From Comamonadaceae bacterium (GTDB taxonomy: Bacteria > Pseudomonadota > Gammaproteobacteria > Burkholderiales > Burkholderiaceae_C), in assembly GCA_947454955.1 (NCBI GenBank), contig CANGLW010000001.1, positions 1 to 64,000 of the forward strand: DNA of 64,000 nt, written 5' to 3'. Every line of letters begins with the position of its first letter. The first letter of the stretch is position 1. The position numbers were made by a program, and so were the translations under genes. The notes beneath the pieces are model-generated. The model had not been told where the DNA came from. It ran no database searches and worked only from the letters and a program-made list of their open reading frames with translations. Shown piece by piece: positions 8,225 through 16,592 of the stretch.

Positions 8225-9094
8225 CAGCCTCTCCCGTACCTGAGCGGCCGTGGCAATCACAGCACCGGCCGCTTCCATTTGCGCGCGCGCTGCTTTGACC
8301 ATCGCCACATTGCTGCCGGTGTTGCCCATGGGCGCGTCTTCCAGGCCCACACGCACATGGCCACCGAGTTCCACCGCACGGGTGATGAGGTCGCCCAGGT
8401 CCACGCCCAGGCCGGCCACCATCCAAGGGGCGCCCGGTTGCTCCAACGCCAGCAGCTTGAGGTAAGCCTCCAAAGCCCAGACTTCAGGCGGGAACCCAAA
8501 GGCGATGTGCTGTGAAAACATCATGCGGTAAATCGGCGTGGGCGCGCCCGGGTAGGCGCGGTGCAGGGCCGCACCCAAGCGCATGAAGCCGGGTTCGTAA
8601 ATCGCGTAAGACGGGGTGATGTGGTGTTGCTGCGCCAGCATGAGGCCATGGCGCACATGGTTCTCAGGGTTGGCGTACACAAAGCCTTCTTTGCCACTGA
8701 CCATGTCGCTGTAGTGGCTGATGTTGGTCGAGCCCGGGTCCACCACCGACCATTCAATCAACCCCGCTTTGACCAACTGGTCCACCGCGCTGTAACGCTG
8801 CGCCGGGTTCAAGGGCGATGGCGCATCCACACTGCCTGCAAACGGCAAGGTGCCGTAGCAAATCACATCGGCTTTGGCGCGAATGCGTTCGATGATGGGC
8901 GCGTAAATCTCGTAATCGTCACGCTGGCGGCCTGTGGTTTCGTCGTAAGCATGAAAGTGAATGATGGAGGCGCCCTCGGCCGCACAGGCCAGGGCTTCGT
9001 TCACGATTTCATCAGCGGTGAGTGGGATGTTGGGTTGGCGGCTGCGCGACCAAGGGCCGTTCACAGCCACCTCCAACCAGGTGGGGTCTTGCAT
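8207..9094 (-). CDS. Beta-keto acid cleavage enzyme (BKACE, DUF849)
   Basis: 295 residues from ATG 9094, which has GTGAGG upstream; a GTG at 9106 is possible. The family condenses a beta-keto acid with acetyl-CoA to give acetoacetate and a new CoA ester, as Kce does in lysine fermentation, using a bound divalent metal. The metal-site motif HFHAYDE is present near residue 48 and the C-terminal LGGHVRVGLEDAPMG segment is characteristic. Members act on many substrates, so the specific keto acid cannot be named. It lies 21 bp after the TRAP binding-protein gene on the same strand, suggesting uptake and cleavage of one compound. Confidence 0.9.
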   Translation of the reverse strand: MQDPTWLEVAVNGPWSRSRQPNIPLTADEIVNEALACAAEGASIIHFHAYDETTGRQRDDYEIYAPIIERIRAKADVICYGTLPFAGSVDAPSPLNPAQRYSAVDQLVKAGLIEWSVVDPGSTNISHYSDMVSGKEGFVYANPENHVRHGLMLAQQHHITPSYAIYEPGFMRLGAALHRAYPGAPTPIYRMMFSQHIAFGFPPEVWALEAYLKLLALEQPGAPWMVAGLGVDLGDLITRAVELGGHVRVGLEDAPMGNTGSNVAMVKAARAQMEAAGAVIATAAQVRERLRRSAA

Positions 9095-9115
9095 GGTCGG
9101 CCTCACTGCGCCTGA

Positions 9116-10144
9116 TTACTTGGGCTTGTTAGCGCGGAATTTTTCCAGCTCATTCATGGTTTGGTTCACCACGTCTTCGCCCAAATTTTTCGCGTACTTT
9201 TGGTAGACCGGCTTGAGCGCATCACGGATACGCTGACGCTCGGCGGGTGCCACTTCGGTGTAAATCATGCCCTTGTTTTTCAGCTCTTGGAGCAGCTTGG
9301 GGTCGTTGTCGCGGCTGTATTTGCGCTCGTGGTCACGCGCAGGTGCGCAGGAGTCGCGCATCACTTTTTGCTCATCAGCGGTGAGCTGGTCCCAAAACTT
9401 TTTGCTCACCATGATCACCGCACCACCGTAAATGTGCGCGGTGTTGCTGAGGTACTTTTGAACTTCGTAAAACTTGTTGCCGTAGATGTTGCTGTAAGGC
9501 GTTTCCTGGCCGTCAATGGCTTTGGACTCCAGCGCGTTGAACACCTCGGTGAAGGCCAGGGGTGTGGCATTCGCACCCAGGGTGTTGAACACATCAATGA
9601 ACACCGAGCTTTGGATGGTGCGGATCTTCAAGCCCTTGAAGTCCTCCAGCTTGGCCACCGAGCGGCGGCTGTTGGTGAGGTGACGAAAACCGGTCTCGAA
9701 AAAGCACAGGCCAATCAAGCCTTTGTCGGTGAGCTTGTCGAGTTGCGCTTGGCCAATGGGGCCATCCAAGATGTGGTCCACCTCGCGCGCGTCGTTGAAC
9801 ATCATGGGCAGGTCAAACACCCCGAACTCTTTGACCACCGAGGCGGTGGCTGCGGTCGACACCAAAGCCATTTCCAACACACCCGCTTGTGCGGAGGTGA
9901 TGGAGGCCAGCTCTGCACCCAACTGCCCATCAGGGTAGCCACGCATCTTCATCTTGCCGTCGGTTTTGGCCGCCAGAATTTCGGCGTACTTCTCAATGCC
10001 GATTTGGAAGGGGTGGTCTTTGGGCACCACATGGCTGACCTTGATCGTGCGGTCTTTGTAGTCGGCCGCGGTGGCTGATTGCAGCGCCCCCAGGGATACG
10101 GTGGCGATCATGGCCATGGATAGGGCCAGTTGATTGAGTTTCAT
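9116..10144 (-). CDS. TRAP transporter substrate-binding protein (DctP family)
   Basis: 342 residues with a Sec signal peptide ending SATA (about residue 27). The mature part follows the DctP pattern, including the conserved Arg in LKIRTI that usually pairs with a substrate carboxylate, and ETPYSNIY. GGAGAC lies ahead of the ATG. It should bind an organic acid in the periplasm. No DctQ or DctM membrane subunits are in the window, so it is an orphan here and must work with components elsewhere. The neighbours (BKACE downstream, MarR upstream) make it part of the same catabolic unit. Confidence 0.92.
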   Translation of the reverse strand: MKLNQLALSMAMIATVSLGALQSATAADYKDRTIKVSHVVPKDHPFQIGIEKYAEILAAKTDGKMKMRGYPDGQLGAELASITSAQAGVLEMALVSTAATASVVKEFGVFDLPMMFNDAREVDHILDGPIGQAQLDKLTDKGLIGLCFFETGFRHLTNSRRSVAKLEDFKGLKIRTIQSSVFIDVFNTLGANATPLAFTEVFNALESKAIDGQETPYSNIYGNKFYEVQKYLSNTAHIYGGAVIMVSKKFWDQLTADEQKVMRDSCAPARDHERKYSRDNDPKLLQELKNKGMIYTEVAPAERQRIRDALKPVYQKYAKNLGEDVVNQTMNELEKFRANKPK

Positions 10145-10234
10145 GGGTGGGTCTCCTCGTTATGGGCCTTGTGGGCGGTGTGTTGAACAACCCAGCATAC
10201 AAAGATCGAGGAAAACTGTCTGTAGGGGTTGTAG

Positions 10235-10264
10235 CCTAGGCGACTTGGCCTAGGGAGAAACCCG
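10235..10264. promoter_or_regulatory. Paired CCTAGG sites upstream of the TRAP binding-protein gene
   Basis: CCTAGG occurs at 10235-10240 and 10249-10254; the second extends into CCTAGGGAGAAACCCG. They lie 90-120 bp upstream of the minus-strand start codon and resemble the element at 6309-6323, suggesting shared control of the two transcription units. Confidence 0.3.
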
Positions 10265-10272
10265 AGAGCGCA

Positions 10273-10824
10273 TCAAGCAACAGGGAACACGGAGGTCGTC
10301 TTAGGCGCGTTAGACGCCGACAGATGCCTGCTGCCACCAAGACGCCGCGATGCTTTGGGTGCTGTGATGGCTTGATCGTTAAGACTTCGTGCGCGTTCGG
10401 TCAGCCTTGATAAGAGGCTGTCCAGGGTTTGCATTTCAGCAACCGTTAAATCGCTGAGTATCGATTGGTGGATGCCCACTGAAATCGGGAACAGCTCGTC
10501 GTAAACACTGCGCCCCTTGGCGGTGAGTTCAACCAAAGCGCGGCGGCGGTCTTGCATGTCTGACACCCGTTCAACCAGCTGCTTGTCTTTGAGGGAGCTG
10601 AACAGTCTTGAGATGCGATCGGGCTCCAAACTGGCGCGTTCGGAGAGCCTGCCCATCGAGATGGGGCCATCCACCGCCAGCAAGGCGATGATGCGCCATT
10701 CCCGACGCGTGATGCCAAAGCGGCCTTCGCACCAACGGGTGGTCAAGGCACCACTTTGCGACAGCAACACATTGAGTCTGTAGTTGAGGAGCTCATCAAC
10801 AGCCGCGGGTAAAGCGATGGACAT
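10273..10824 (-). CDS. MarR family transcriptional regulator
   Basis: 183 residues starting at ATG 10824, chosen for the AGGAGG seven bases upstream. The winged helix-turn-helix spans about 45-120: the region around FGITRREWRIIALL, the recognition part SERASLEPDRISRLFSSL, and a wing with DRRRALVELTAKG. It resembles MarR proteins that control aromatic-acid catabolic genes and respond to the aromatic ligand or its CoA ester. It is divergent from ligA-ligB-pobA and separated from it by an 88-bp gap containing a 21-bp inverted repeat, so autoregulation and control of that operon are likely. The TRAP and BKACE genes follow on its own strand. Confidence 0.88.
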   Translation of the reverse strand: MSIALPAAVDELLNYRLNVLLSQSGALTTRWCEGRFGITRREWRIIALLAVDGPISMGRLSERASLEPDRISRLFSSLKDKQLVERVSDMQDRRRALVELTAKGRSVYDELFPISVGIHQSILSDLTVAEMQTLDSLLSRLTERARSLNDQAITAPKASRRLGGSRHLSASNAPKTTSVFPVA

Positions 10825-10867
10825 GCAAGACCTCCTGTTGCACATGGACCTGGCAGAAGGTAACACG

Positions 10868-10888
10868 ATACTTGTATTTTTCAAGTAT
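10868..10888. promoter_or_regulatory. Probable MarR operator
   Basis: A perfect inverted repeat with 7-bp arms (ATACTTG and CAAGTAT) and a 7-bp AT-only spacer lies midway in the gap between the marR-type gene and ligA. Position, size and symmetry fit a MarR-dimer site covering both divergent promoters. Confidence 0.65.
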
Positions 10889-10912
10889 TTATCTCAGCCC
10901 TAGACTGCGGCC

Positions 10913-11284
10913 ATGACCGACCCTGTCCACACACAACTTGAGCCGGGTGCACGCATCGGCGGCTCGCTGGTTTTCGACCTGCGCCTGTCTTGGCGTGGCC
11001 TGCGCATCAACACCATGTGCAACGCCCTGTCAAAGCCGCATGAGCGTGAAGCCTACAAAGCTGATGAAGAAGCTTTCATGGAACACTTTGCCTTGACGCA
11101 AGACGAGCGCGCCATGGTTCGCGCGCGCGACTTTTCAGGTCTCCTGGAGGCCGGCGGCAATATTTACTACCTGATGAAGCTCGGCGCCGTCACAGGCCAC
11201 GGCCTGTACCGCATGGGGGCAGGCATGCGTGGCGAGACCTACGAGGAATTTTTGGCAACCCGCAATGTCCCGGAGAGTGTCTGA
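10913..11284 (+). CDS. ligA: Protocatechuate 4,5-dioxygenase alpha subunit
   Basis: 123 residues, the usual size for the small LigA/PmdA subunit, with the family patterns SKPHERE, FMEHFALTQDERAMVRARD and GGNIYYLMKLGAVTG. The alpha subunit packs over the beta-subunit active site that opens the protocatechuate ring between carbons 4 and 5 to 4-carboxy-2-hydroxymuconate semialdehyde. The last base of its TGA is the first base of the ligB ATG, so the two are translationally coupled. Expression is probably controlled by the divergent MarR regulator. The later pathway genes (ligC, I, J, K) are not in the window. Confidence 0.93.
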   Translation: MTDPVHTQLEPGARIGGSLVFDLRLSWRGLRINTMCNALSKPHEREAYKADEEAFMEHFALTQDERAMVRARDFSGLLEAGGNIYYLMKLGAVTGHGLYRMGAGMRGETYEEFLATRNVPESV

Positions 11285-12126
11285 TGGCTCGCATCGTCGC
11301 CGGCATCGGCACCTCGCATGTTCCTTCCATCGGCGGTGCCTATGACCGTGGCAAAACTGAAACCCCAGCGTGGAAGCCGCTGTTCGATGCCTATGTGCCG
11401 GTGCGTGAATGGCTGGGAGCATTGAAGCCGGATGTTTGCATCATGGTCTACAACGACCACGGCGCTGACTTTTTCTTCGACCGCTACCCCACCTTCGCTG
11501 TGGGTTGCGCAGACCATTACGCGATTGCCGACGAGGGTTTTGGCACACGTGCACTGCCCACCATCCGTGGCGATTTGGCGTTCTCGCAGCACCTGTGCGA
11601 GTCGCTGGTGTATGACGAGTTCGATCTGACCATCTGCCAGCAAATGGCGGTGGAGCATGGATTTTTGGTGCCCATGCATTTGTGCTTTGACCCGTCAGAT
11701 ACGGGCTGGCCCGTGGCTTCGGTGCCCATCGCCGTCAATGTGCTGCAACACCCCTTGCCCACCGCGCGTCGCTGCTGGCGGCTTGGGCAAGCCATTCGGC
11801 GTGCTGTTGAGAGCTACCCGGCTGACATCAAAGTCGCCATTGTTGGCACAGGTGGCATGTCGCATCAACTCACCGGCGCGCACTTTGGTCAGATGCAAGC
11901 GGACAACGACCAAGACTTTTTAGACCGCATGGAACACGACCCCGAGAGCCTGACCAACATCACCCATCAGGAATTGATGAACCGCTTTGGTGTGGAGGGG
12001 ATCGAGCTCATCATGTGGCTGGTCATGCGAGGGGCCATGTCGCCTAAGGCTCGAAAAATTCATCGGAATTACTACGCACCCATGACGACCGGCATGGGCA
12101 TGATCACCCTGGAGGAAACACCATGA
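11284..12126 (+). CDS. ligB: Protocatechuate 4,5-dioxygenase beta subunit
   Basis: 280 residues; the catalytic subunit of the type II extradiol dioxygenase. Iron ligands expected from the LigAB structure are visible: His12 (TSHVPS), His59 (NDHG) and Glu241 (GIELIMW), together with the catalytic base His194 in GGMSH. It forms a complex with LigA, whose gene overlaps it by one base. Its stop overlaps the pobA start, so 4-hydroxybenzoate hydroxylation and ring cleavage are made from one message. The alternative name in Comamonas-type genomes is pmdB. Confidence 0.95.
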   Translation: MARIVAGIGTSHVPSIGGAYDRGKTETPAWKPLFDAYVPVREWLGALKPDVCIMVYNDHGADFFFDRYPTFAVGCADHYAIADEGFGTRALPTIRGDLAFSQHLCESLVYDEFDLTICQQMAVEHGFLVPMHLCFDPSDTGWPVASVPIAVNVLQHPLPTARRCWRLGQAIRRAVESYPADIKVAIVGTGGMSHQLTGAHFGQMQADNDQDFLDRMEHDPESLTNITHQELMNRFGVEGIELIMWLVMRGAMSPKARKIHRNYYAPMTTGMGMITLEETP

Positions 12127-13304
12127 TGCGCACACAAGTGGGCATCATTGGCGCTGGCCCCGCGGGTTTGATGCTGTCCCATCTGCTGCATTTGGAGGGC
12201 ATCGAGTCGGTCATCATTGAACGCTCTGAACAAGACCATGTGCGCTCCCGTCTTCGCGCTGGGGTGCTTGAGCAAGGCACGATAGAGATGATGCGCGAGG
12301 TCGGCCTGGCTGAACGCATTGACCGATTGGCCCTGGAGCAGCACGCGCTGGATTTTCGCTTCAACAACCGATCTCACCGACTGGACTTTCACGAAGCATC
12401 CGGAGGCCGAAGTGCCTGGGCCTATCCCCAGCATGAAGTGGTGGCTGATTTGATGCGCGTGCGCGAAGAGGCAGGTGCACAAATTCTCTATGACTCGCCC
12501 GTGAGTCGTATCGAGGGTCTTGAGGGTGACCGCCCCGTCATCCATTTCGAATCTGAAGGCAAGCAACACGCATTGTCATGCGACTTCGTGGCGGGTTGTG
12601 ATGGCTTTCGGGGCATCAGCCGCACCGCCATACCAAGCCACAAGCTCGCGCTTTATGACCGTGTGTACCCCTTTGGTTGGCTAGGCATTTTGGCTGACGC
12701 ACCGCCAGCCATACAAGACATCACCTGGGGTTGCCATGCGGACGGGTTCGCGATGATGAGCATCCGCACGCCCGAAGTCACCCGCTTGTATTTGCAGTGC
12801 GAGCCTGACGACAGCCCTGACAACTGGTCGGACGATCGCATCTGGGCTGAATTGCACAAGCGGCTTGATGTCGATGGGCAGCCGCCCATCAATGAAGGTC
12901 GCATCACGCAAAAAGGCGTGACGGCCATGCGCAGCTTCATTTGTGAACCCATGCGCTTTGGGCGCATGTTTCTTGCCGGCGATGCGGCCCATATCGTGCC
13001 CCCCACAGGCGCCAAGGGTTTGAACTCGGCGATGGCCGACATCAAGGTGCTGGGGCGTTCGCTGGTGGAGCACTACAAGCGCAACGATCAGCGCTGGCTG
13101 GACAACTACTCAGACACTTGCCTCGAGCGCATGTGGCTGGTCCAGCGGTTCTCGGCAGGCCTTTGCACCATGGTCCACCAATTTCCTGGCGACAGTGATT
13201 TCCAGCGCCGCATGCAACTTGCCGAGTTGAACTACATGACGGGCACACACGAAGGGCGTGCGGCCTTTGCGCACAACTTCACCGGCCTGCCTGTTCACGC
13301 CTGA
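12123..13304 (+). CDS. pobA: 4-hydroxybenzoate 3-monooxygenase
   Basis: 393 residues, normal for PobA. N-terminal FAD motif GAGPAG, then [11 protein letters not shown], the GCDGF segment and [16 protein letters not shown], all characteristic of p-hydroxybenzoate hydroxylase. It converts 4-hydroxybenzoate, NAD(P)H and oxygen to protocatechuate, the substrate of LigAB encoded just upstream. Its ATG overlaps the ligB stop by four bases. The order ligA-ligB-pobA makes the unit a compact 4-hydroxybenzoate pathway head. Confidence 0.95.
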   Translation: MMRTQVGIIGAGPAGLMLSHLLHLEGIESVIIERSEQDHVRSRLRAGVLEQGTIEMMREVGLAERIDRLALEQHALDFRFNNRSHRLDFHEASGGRSAWAYPQHEVVADLMRVREEAGAQILYDSPVSRIEGLEGDRPVIHFESEGKQHALSCDFVAGCDGFRGISRTAIPSHKLALYDRVYPFGWLGILADAPPAIQDITWGCHADGFAMMSIRTPEVTRLYLQCEPDDSPDNWSDDRIWAELHKRLDVDGQPPINEGRITQKGVTAMRSFICEPMRFGRMFLAGDAAHIVPPTGAKGLNSAMADIKVLGRSLVEHYKRNDQRWLDNYSDTCLERMWLVQRFSAGLCTMVHQFPGDSDFQRRMQLAELNYMTGTHEGRAAFAHNFTGLPVHA

Positions 13305-13334
13305 TTCATGTCAACACCACACAGGGGCCCCATC

Positions 13335-14333
13335 ATGTCGCGAACCAAGCCTTCACAACTCAGCCGCCGTGACATGCTGGGCGCCGTCGCGGGCGCCTTC
13401 ACATCGTTGGCAACGCCTTGGAGCATGGCGCAGTCCGACCATGTGTTCACGCGCCCTATCCGGCTGGTTGTGAATTTTCCAGCAGGTAGTTCGCCAGATG
13501 TGTTGGCACGGGCCATCACACAACCTTTGCAACAGGCTTTGTCTCAAACCGTCATCATCGAGAACCGCCCAGGCGCCAACGGCCTGATTGGTGCGGAAGC
13601 GGTGGTCAAAGCCAATGATGGGCATACGTTTTTGGTCACCGCTGGCAGCACGATTTCCACCAACCCCTTCCTCTACGCCAAGATGCCGTTCGATGTGTCG
13701 CGCGACTTGGTGCCGGTTGCTGCGCTGGCACGCATCACCCTCTTTTTGGTGGTGCGCCCTGAACTGGAGGTTCGTACGCTGACAGAGCTCACCGCCCTCA
13801 TCAGAAGCAGACCGGGCAAACTGTCCTATGGCTCAGCGGGCAACGGCAGCGGCATGCACCTGGCTGGAGAACTTTACAAAAGCCAAGCGGGTGTGTTCGC
13901 GGTGCATGTGCCCTACCGCGGTGCTGCACCGGCCTTGCAAGATCTGTTGGGTGGCCAGATCGATTTTCTGTTCGACCCAGGCATCTCATTGCCACACGTT
14001 CGCTCTGGGCGGCTTCGCTTGCTGGCTGTGGCCACACGCAAACGTTCACCTGCATTTCCCGATGTACCCACCATGGAAGAAGGCAACTTGCCTGACTTTG
14101 ATGCGGGCACCACACACGGGATTTATGCGCCCACCGGAACACGACCGGAGGTGGTGAACTTGCTCAACACCACAGTCAATCGCGCGCTGGAGATGGCAAG
14201 CGTTCGCACGCCCATCCAATCGATAGGCGCTGAGCCAACACCTCTGAGCACAGAGCAGTTCCAGCTACAAATGGAATCGGACAGTCGCCGGTACGCGCGC
14301 ATCATCAAAGAGCGCCACATTCGTGGTGATTGA
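13335..14333 (+). CDS. Bug/TctC-type tripartite tricarboxylate binding protein
   Basis: 332 residues from ATG 13335 (AGGGG upstream); an ATG at 13308 is also in frame. LSRRDMLG near the N-terminus and a hydrophobic stretch ending SMAQ suggest Tat export. The Bug fold is clear: VNFPAGSSPDVLAR, a GANGLIGAE segment and VPYRGAAPALQDLLGGQIDF. Bug proteins bind carboxylates in the periplasm; no TctA/TctB membrane genes are nearby. As the last gene of the ligA-ligB-pobA unit it probably binds 4-hydroxybenzoate, protocatechuate or a related aromatic acid. Confidence 0.9.
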   Translation: MSRTKPSQLSRRDMLGAVAGAFTSLATPWSMAQSDHVFTRPIRLVVNFPAGSSPDVLARAITQPLQQALSQTVIIENRPGANGLIGAEAVVKANDGHTFLVTAGSTISTNPFLYAKMPFDVSRDLVPVAALARITLFLVVRPELEVRTLTELTALIRSRPGKLSYGSAGNGSGMHLAGELYKSQAGVFAVHVPYRGAAPALQDLLGGQIDFLFDPGISLPHVRSGRLRLLAVATRKRSPAFPDVPTMEEGNLPDFDAGTTHGIYAPTGTRPEVVNLLNTTVNRALEMASVRTPIQSIGAEPTPLSTEQFQLQMESDSRRYARIIKERHIRGD

Positions 14334-14419
14334 AGTGCATCTGAACTGACGTGGCTCACTGGATGCAAGCGAAACCCGATCTACTGATGCGTTCACGAAG
14401 CCTTTAGAAACCCACATCC

Positions 14420-14866
14420 ATGTCGCCAAGTTTCAACGCCCTGCTTTGCGATTTGCCGCGAAACGAGTACGAGCTTTTAACGGCCAAGATGGAGCTGGTG
14501 TACTTGAGCGCGGGGCAAACCTTGTTTACGGTGGATGAAGCACCTACCCATCTTTACTTTCCGGTGGGTGCGACGGTTTCCATGATGATTGATTTGGCAG
14601 GAAGTCCTGGCCTTGAAATCAATATTTTTGCTTGTGAGTGTTTGGTTGGTTTCATATCGGCAGAACACCCGAGCTTTTATCGTGCAAGCGTCAGAACTTC
14701 GGGACTTGCCTACCAATTGGAGATGGCAGATTTTTTGAACATCAAAAACGAGTGCCCCACTTTCCTAGAACGAATCCATCTGATGACCGATCGACACATC
14801 AACCATGTATCAATTAGCACACTGTGTCATCAACATCACCAGGTCACACATCAACTCGTTCATTAG
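14420..14866 (+). pseudogene. Crp/Fnr-like regulator remnant, DNA-binding domain lost
   Basis: 148 residues matching the N-terminal cyclic-nucleotide-binding-type sensor domain of a Crp-family subclass (LPVYLSAG-like and HLYFPVGATVSM patterns). In this family the C-terminus continues into a dimer helix and helix-turn-helix. Here the helix TLCHQHHQVTHQLVH is cut by a TAG where the family usually has Trp (one base from TGG); LLRIDHPAK follows before a TAA, and no helix-turn-helix is found in any frame downstream. It is therefore probably a decayed gene. Expression of a truncated sensor domain cannot be excluded. Confidence 0.7.
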
Positions 14867-14923
14867 TTGTTGCGCATCGATCACCCAGCAAAGTAACGGG
14901 CTTCTCGATGTCAACTCTGACCC

Positions 14924-14975
14924 AGAAAAAAGACCCGTATCAAAGCTGACCACCCAGCTTGTTAAAAATACGGGT
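14924..14975 (-). terminator. Rho-independent terminator for the csbD unit
   Basis: Perfect 8-bp outer arms (ACCCGTAT and ATACGGGT) enclose a second stem AAGCTG/CAGCTT. On the minus strand the hairpin is followed by TCTTTTTT. It lies 22 bp after the stop of the BON remnant and ends the csbD transcript. Confidence 0.8.
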
Positions 14976-14997
14976 GCTGACGATCACAGCTTAGGCA

Positions 14998-15072
14998 CTA
15001 ACGCGGCACGACTTTGAGGTTGTTGTGAACAGAACTGATGCGGGTGAATCCACGCACCAGCACCGTGTTGTG
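14998..15072 (-). pseudogene. 3' remnant of a BON-domain protein
   Basis: Directly after the csbD stop, the minus strand in the +1 frame encodes 24 residues ending with a TAG. They include TRISSVHNNLKVVPR, which matches the end of BON domains (pattern V.SV.NNL.V). No start or earlier part of the domain is present and the terminator follows the TAG. The likely origin is an internal deletion that joined csbD to the tail of a neighbouring OsmY-like gene. Confidence 0.55.
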
Positions 15073-15073
15073 G

Positions 15074-15265
15074 TTAAAGTGACTTTGCTTTGTCTGTGAT
15101 GTCGGCTTTCACATCACCAAACGACGCCTGAACTGCACCGGCGTTTTTTTGGATGTGGCCCTTCAATTCAAGGCTCTTATCGCCTACGACCTTGCCAACG
15201 ACCTCTTTGACCTTGCCTTTGGCTTCCTCGACGCGTCCTTTGACCTGATCTTTGTTAAAGCTCAT
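15074..15265 (-). CDS. CsbD family stress-response protein
   Basis: 63 residues, charged and Lys/Glu-rich, with the CsbD pattern KDQVKGRVEEAKGKVKE and KGHIQKNAG. CsbD proteins are small, soluble and induced by general stress; their molecular role is not known. AAGGAA lies ahead of the ATG. The gene is followed by a remnant of a BON-domain gene and then a terminator, so it is now effectively monocistronic. Confidence 0.9.
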   Translation of the reverse strand: MSFNKDQVKGRVEEAKGKVKEVVGKVVGDKSLELKGHIQKNAGAVQASFGDVKADITDKAKSL

Positions 15266-15420
15266 GATGGATTCCTTTGGTTGTTCGTCGACCCGATGTC
15301 GACACGTGCTGATTGCACGTCACCAACGTATGCCTCGGTGGTCCAGGCATGTTTACCCAATATCAAAGGAATCTGTGAAGCATCAGATCGATGTCAGTCA
15401 CTGAGGGGTTAAGACGGTTT

Positions 15421-16296
15421 CTAAATGAAGGCCAGCCAGATGCCAAGCGGCAAAAACGCCAAGCCCAAGAGGTGTCCAACGATCACGGTAGACGCCACCT
15501 TGTTAGGCTCAACCTGGAATCGGTCAGCCAGCAAGAAATTGAAAACAGCCGGTGGCAAGCAGGCGAACAGAATCAACGCCCCGCGCTCTAAGCCTTGCAA
15601 GGGGATGAGCCAAAGTGCCAGATAGACAGCCAGCAACCTGACGATAAGAATCAGCACCCCCGACATCACGCCCACCCAAGCGTCTGCGATTTGACTGCCC
15701 GCAAGTCTTGAGCCCAGTGACATCAGCATCATCGGCACCAAAACGCCACCAATCATGGTGCAAGAGGTTTGAACCCAAGCAGGCAGATCTACCTGTGATT
15801 GAGAGCTGGCCACGCCCAGCACCGTTGCCCATACCAAGGGGTTGGCATAGACCGTACGCCAGTCCACTTTGCCGCTCATCACGCCAGCACCCAGGGTGAA
15901 ATGCAAGACATTGGAGATCACCAACAACACCACCGCAGGTGCCATGCCTTCTGGCCCATACGACAGTGCAATGAGGGGCAGCCCCACTGGACCGATGTTG
16001 GCGAACATGGCACAGGGCACAAAAGCGCGCAGCGTTGCGCCTGAAAATTTCGCCAAAGGCCAAGCGATCAATCCACTCAGAACAATCAACACGATGGAAG
16101 CCGCTGTGAATGACAGGGCAGCGATAGGGTCGAACGATTTAGCAGACAGCGAAATGAAGATCAGGACAGGTAAGGCAATGTCCACGGCCAGTTTGTTGGC
16201 GCCTGACAGGTCTGGTTTAACTCGCCGGCTGTAAAAAAATCCAACCAGCACCAGGGTGAAGATGGGAAGGGTGATGGTTGCAATTTTTGAAAACAT
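15421..16296 (-). CDS. AEC family (auxin efflux carrier-like) transporter
   Basis: 291 residues with about ten hydrophobic segments. The start at 16296 (MFSKIATITLPIF) matches the usual short N-terminus; a TTG at 16362 would add 22 residues. The internal repeat of five helices and motifs such as DIALPVLIFISL and GPVGLPLIALSYGPEG are typical of the AEC/malonate-efflux group, which export small organic acids. Substrate unknown. A tRNA gene with its terminator lies upstream on the same strand. A second AEC gene occurs at 49720-50622. Confidence 0.85.
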   Translation of the reverse strand: MFSKIATITLPIFTLVLVGFFYSRRVKPDLSGANKLAVDIALPVLIFISLSAKSFDPIAALSFTAASIVLIVLSGLIAWPLAKFSGATLRAFVPCAMFANIGPVGLPLIALSYGPEGMAPAVVLLVISNVLHFTLGAGVMSGKVDWRTVYANPLVWATVLGVASSQSQVDLPAWVQTSCTMIGGVLVPMMLMSLGSRLAGSQIADAWVGVMSGVLILIVRLLAVYLALWLIPLQGLERGALILFACLPPAVFNFLLADRFQVEPNKVASTVIVGHLLGLAFLPLGIWLAFI

Positions 16297-16395
16297 GAAG
16301 CCTGACTTGGTTTGAAGCACACGATGCACACTGCATGAGATGGGGAAGGTCAGAAAAATCAATCTCTGAAGTTCTCCCCTTTTTCAAAAACAGGC

Positions 16396-16427
16396 AAAAA
16401 AAAGCCCCATTGCTGGGGCATCTTTTT
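16396..16427. terminator. Bidirectional Rho-independent terminator
   Basis: GCCCCA-TTGC-TGGGGC hairpin at 16404-16419 flanked by eight A on the left and a T-rich run on the right. It ends the minus-strand tRNA-Ser transcript about 50 bp downstream of the tRNA. Confidence 0.85.
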
Positions 16428-16466
16428 ACTTACAAACCACTCGTTAAACGACGATTCGCAAGAGTT

Positions 16467-16559
16467 TGGCGGAAACGGAGGGATTCGAACCCTCGATGAG
16501 GCTCTACACCCCATACTCCCTTAGCAGGGGAGCACCTTCGGCCACTCGGTCACGTTTCC
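16467..16559 (-). tRNA. tRNA-Ser (anticodon GCT)
   Basis: 93 nt including an encoded CCA. The acceptor stem pairs GGAAACG (minus strand 5' end) with CGTTTCC; the discriminator is G. The anticodon loop reads CTGCTAA, giving GCT for AGC/AGU codons. A long variable arm, as expected for class II tRNA-Ser, and a GGTTCGAATCC T-arm are present. It lies 33 bp after lysC on the same strand. Confidence 0.97.
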
Positions 16560-16592
16560 TTGGGAAGAATTATCGCACAAACAGTGGCGCGA

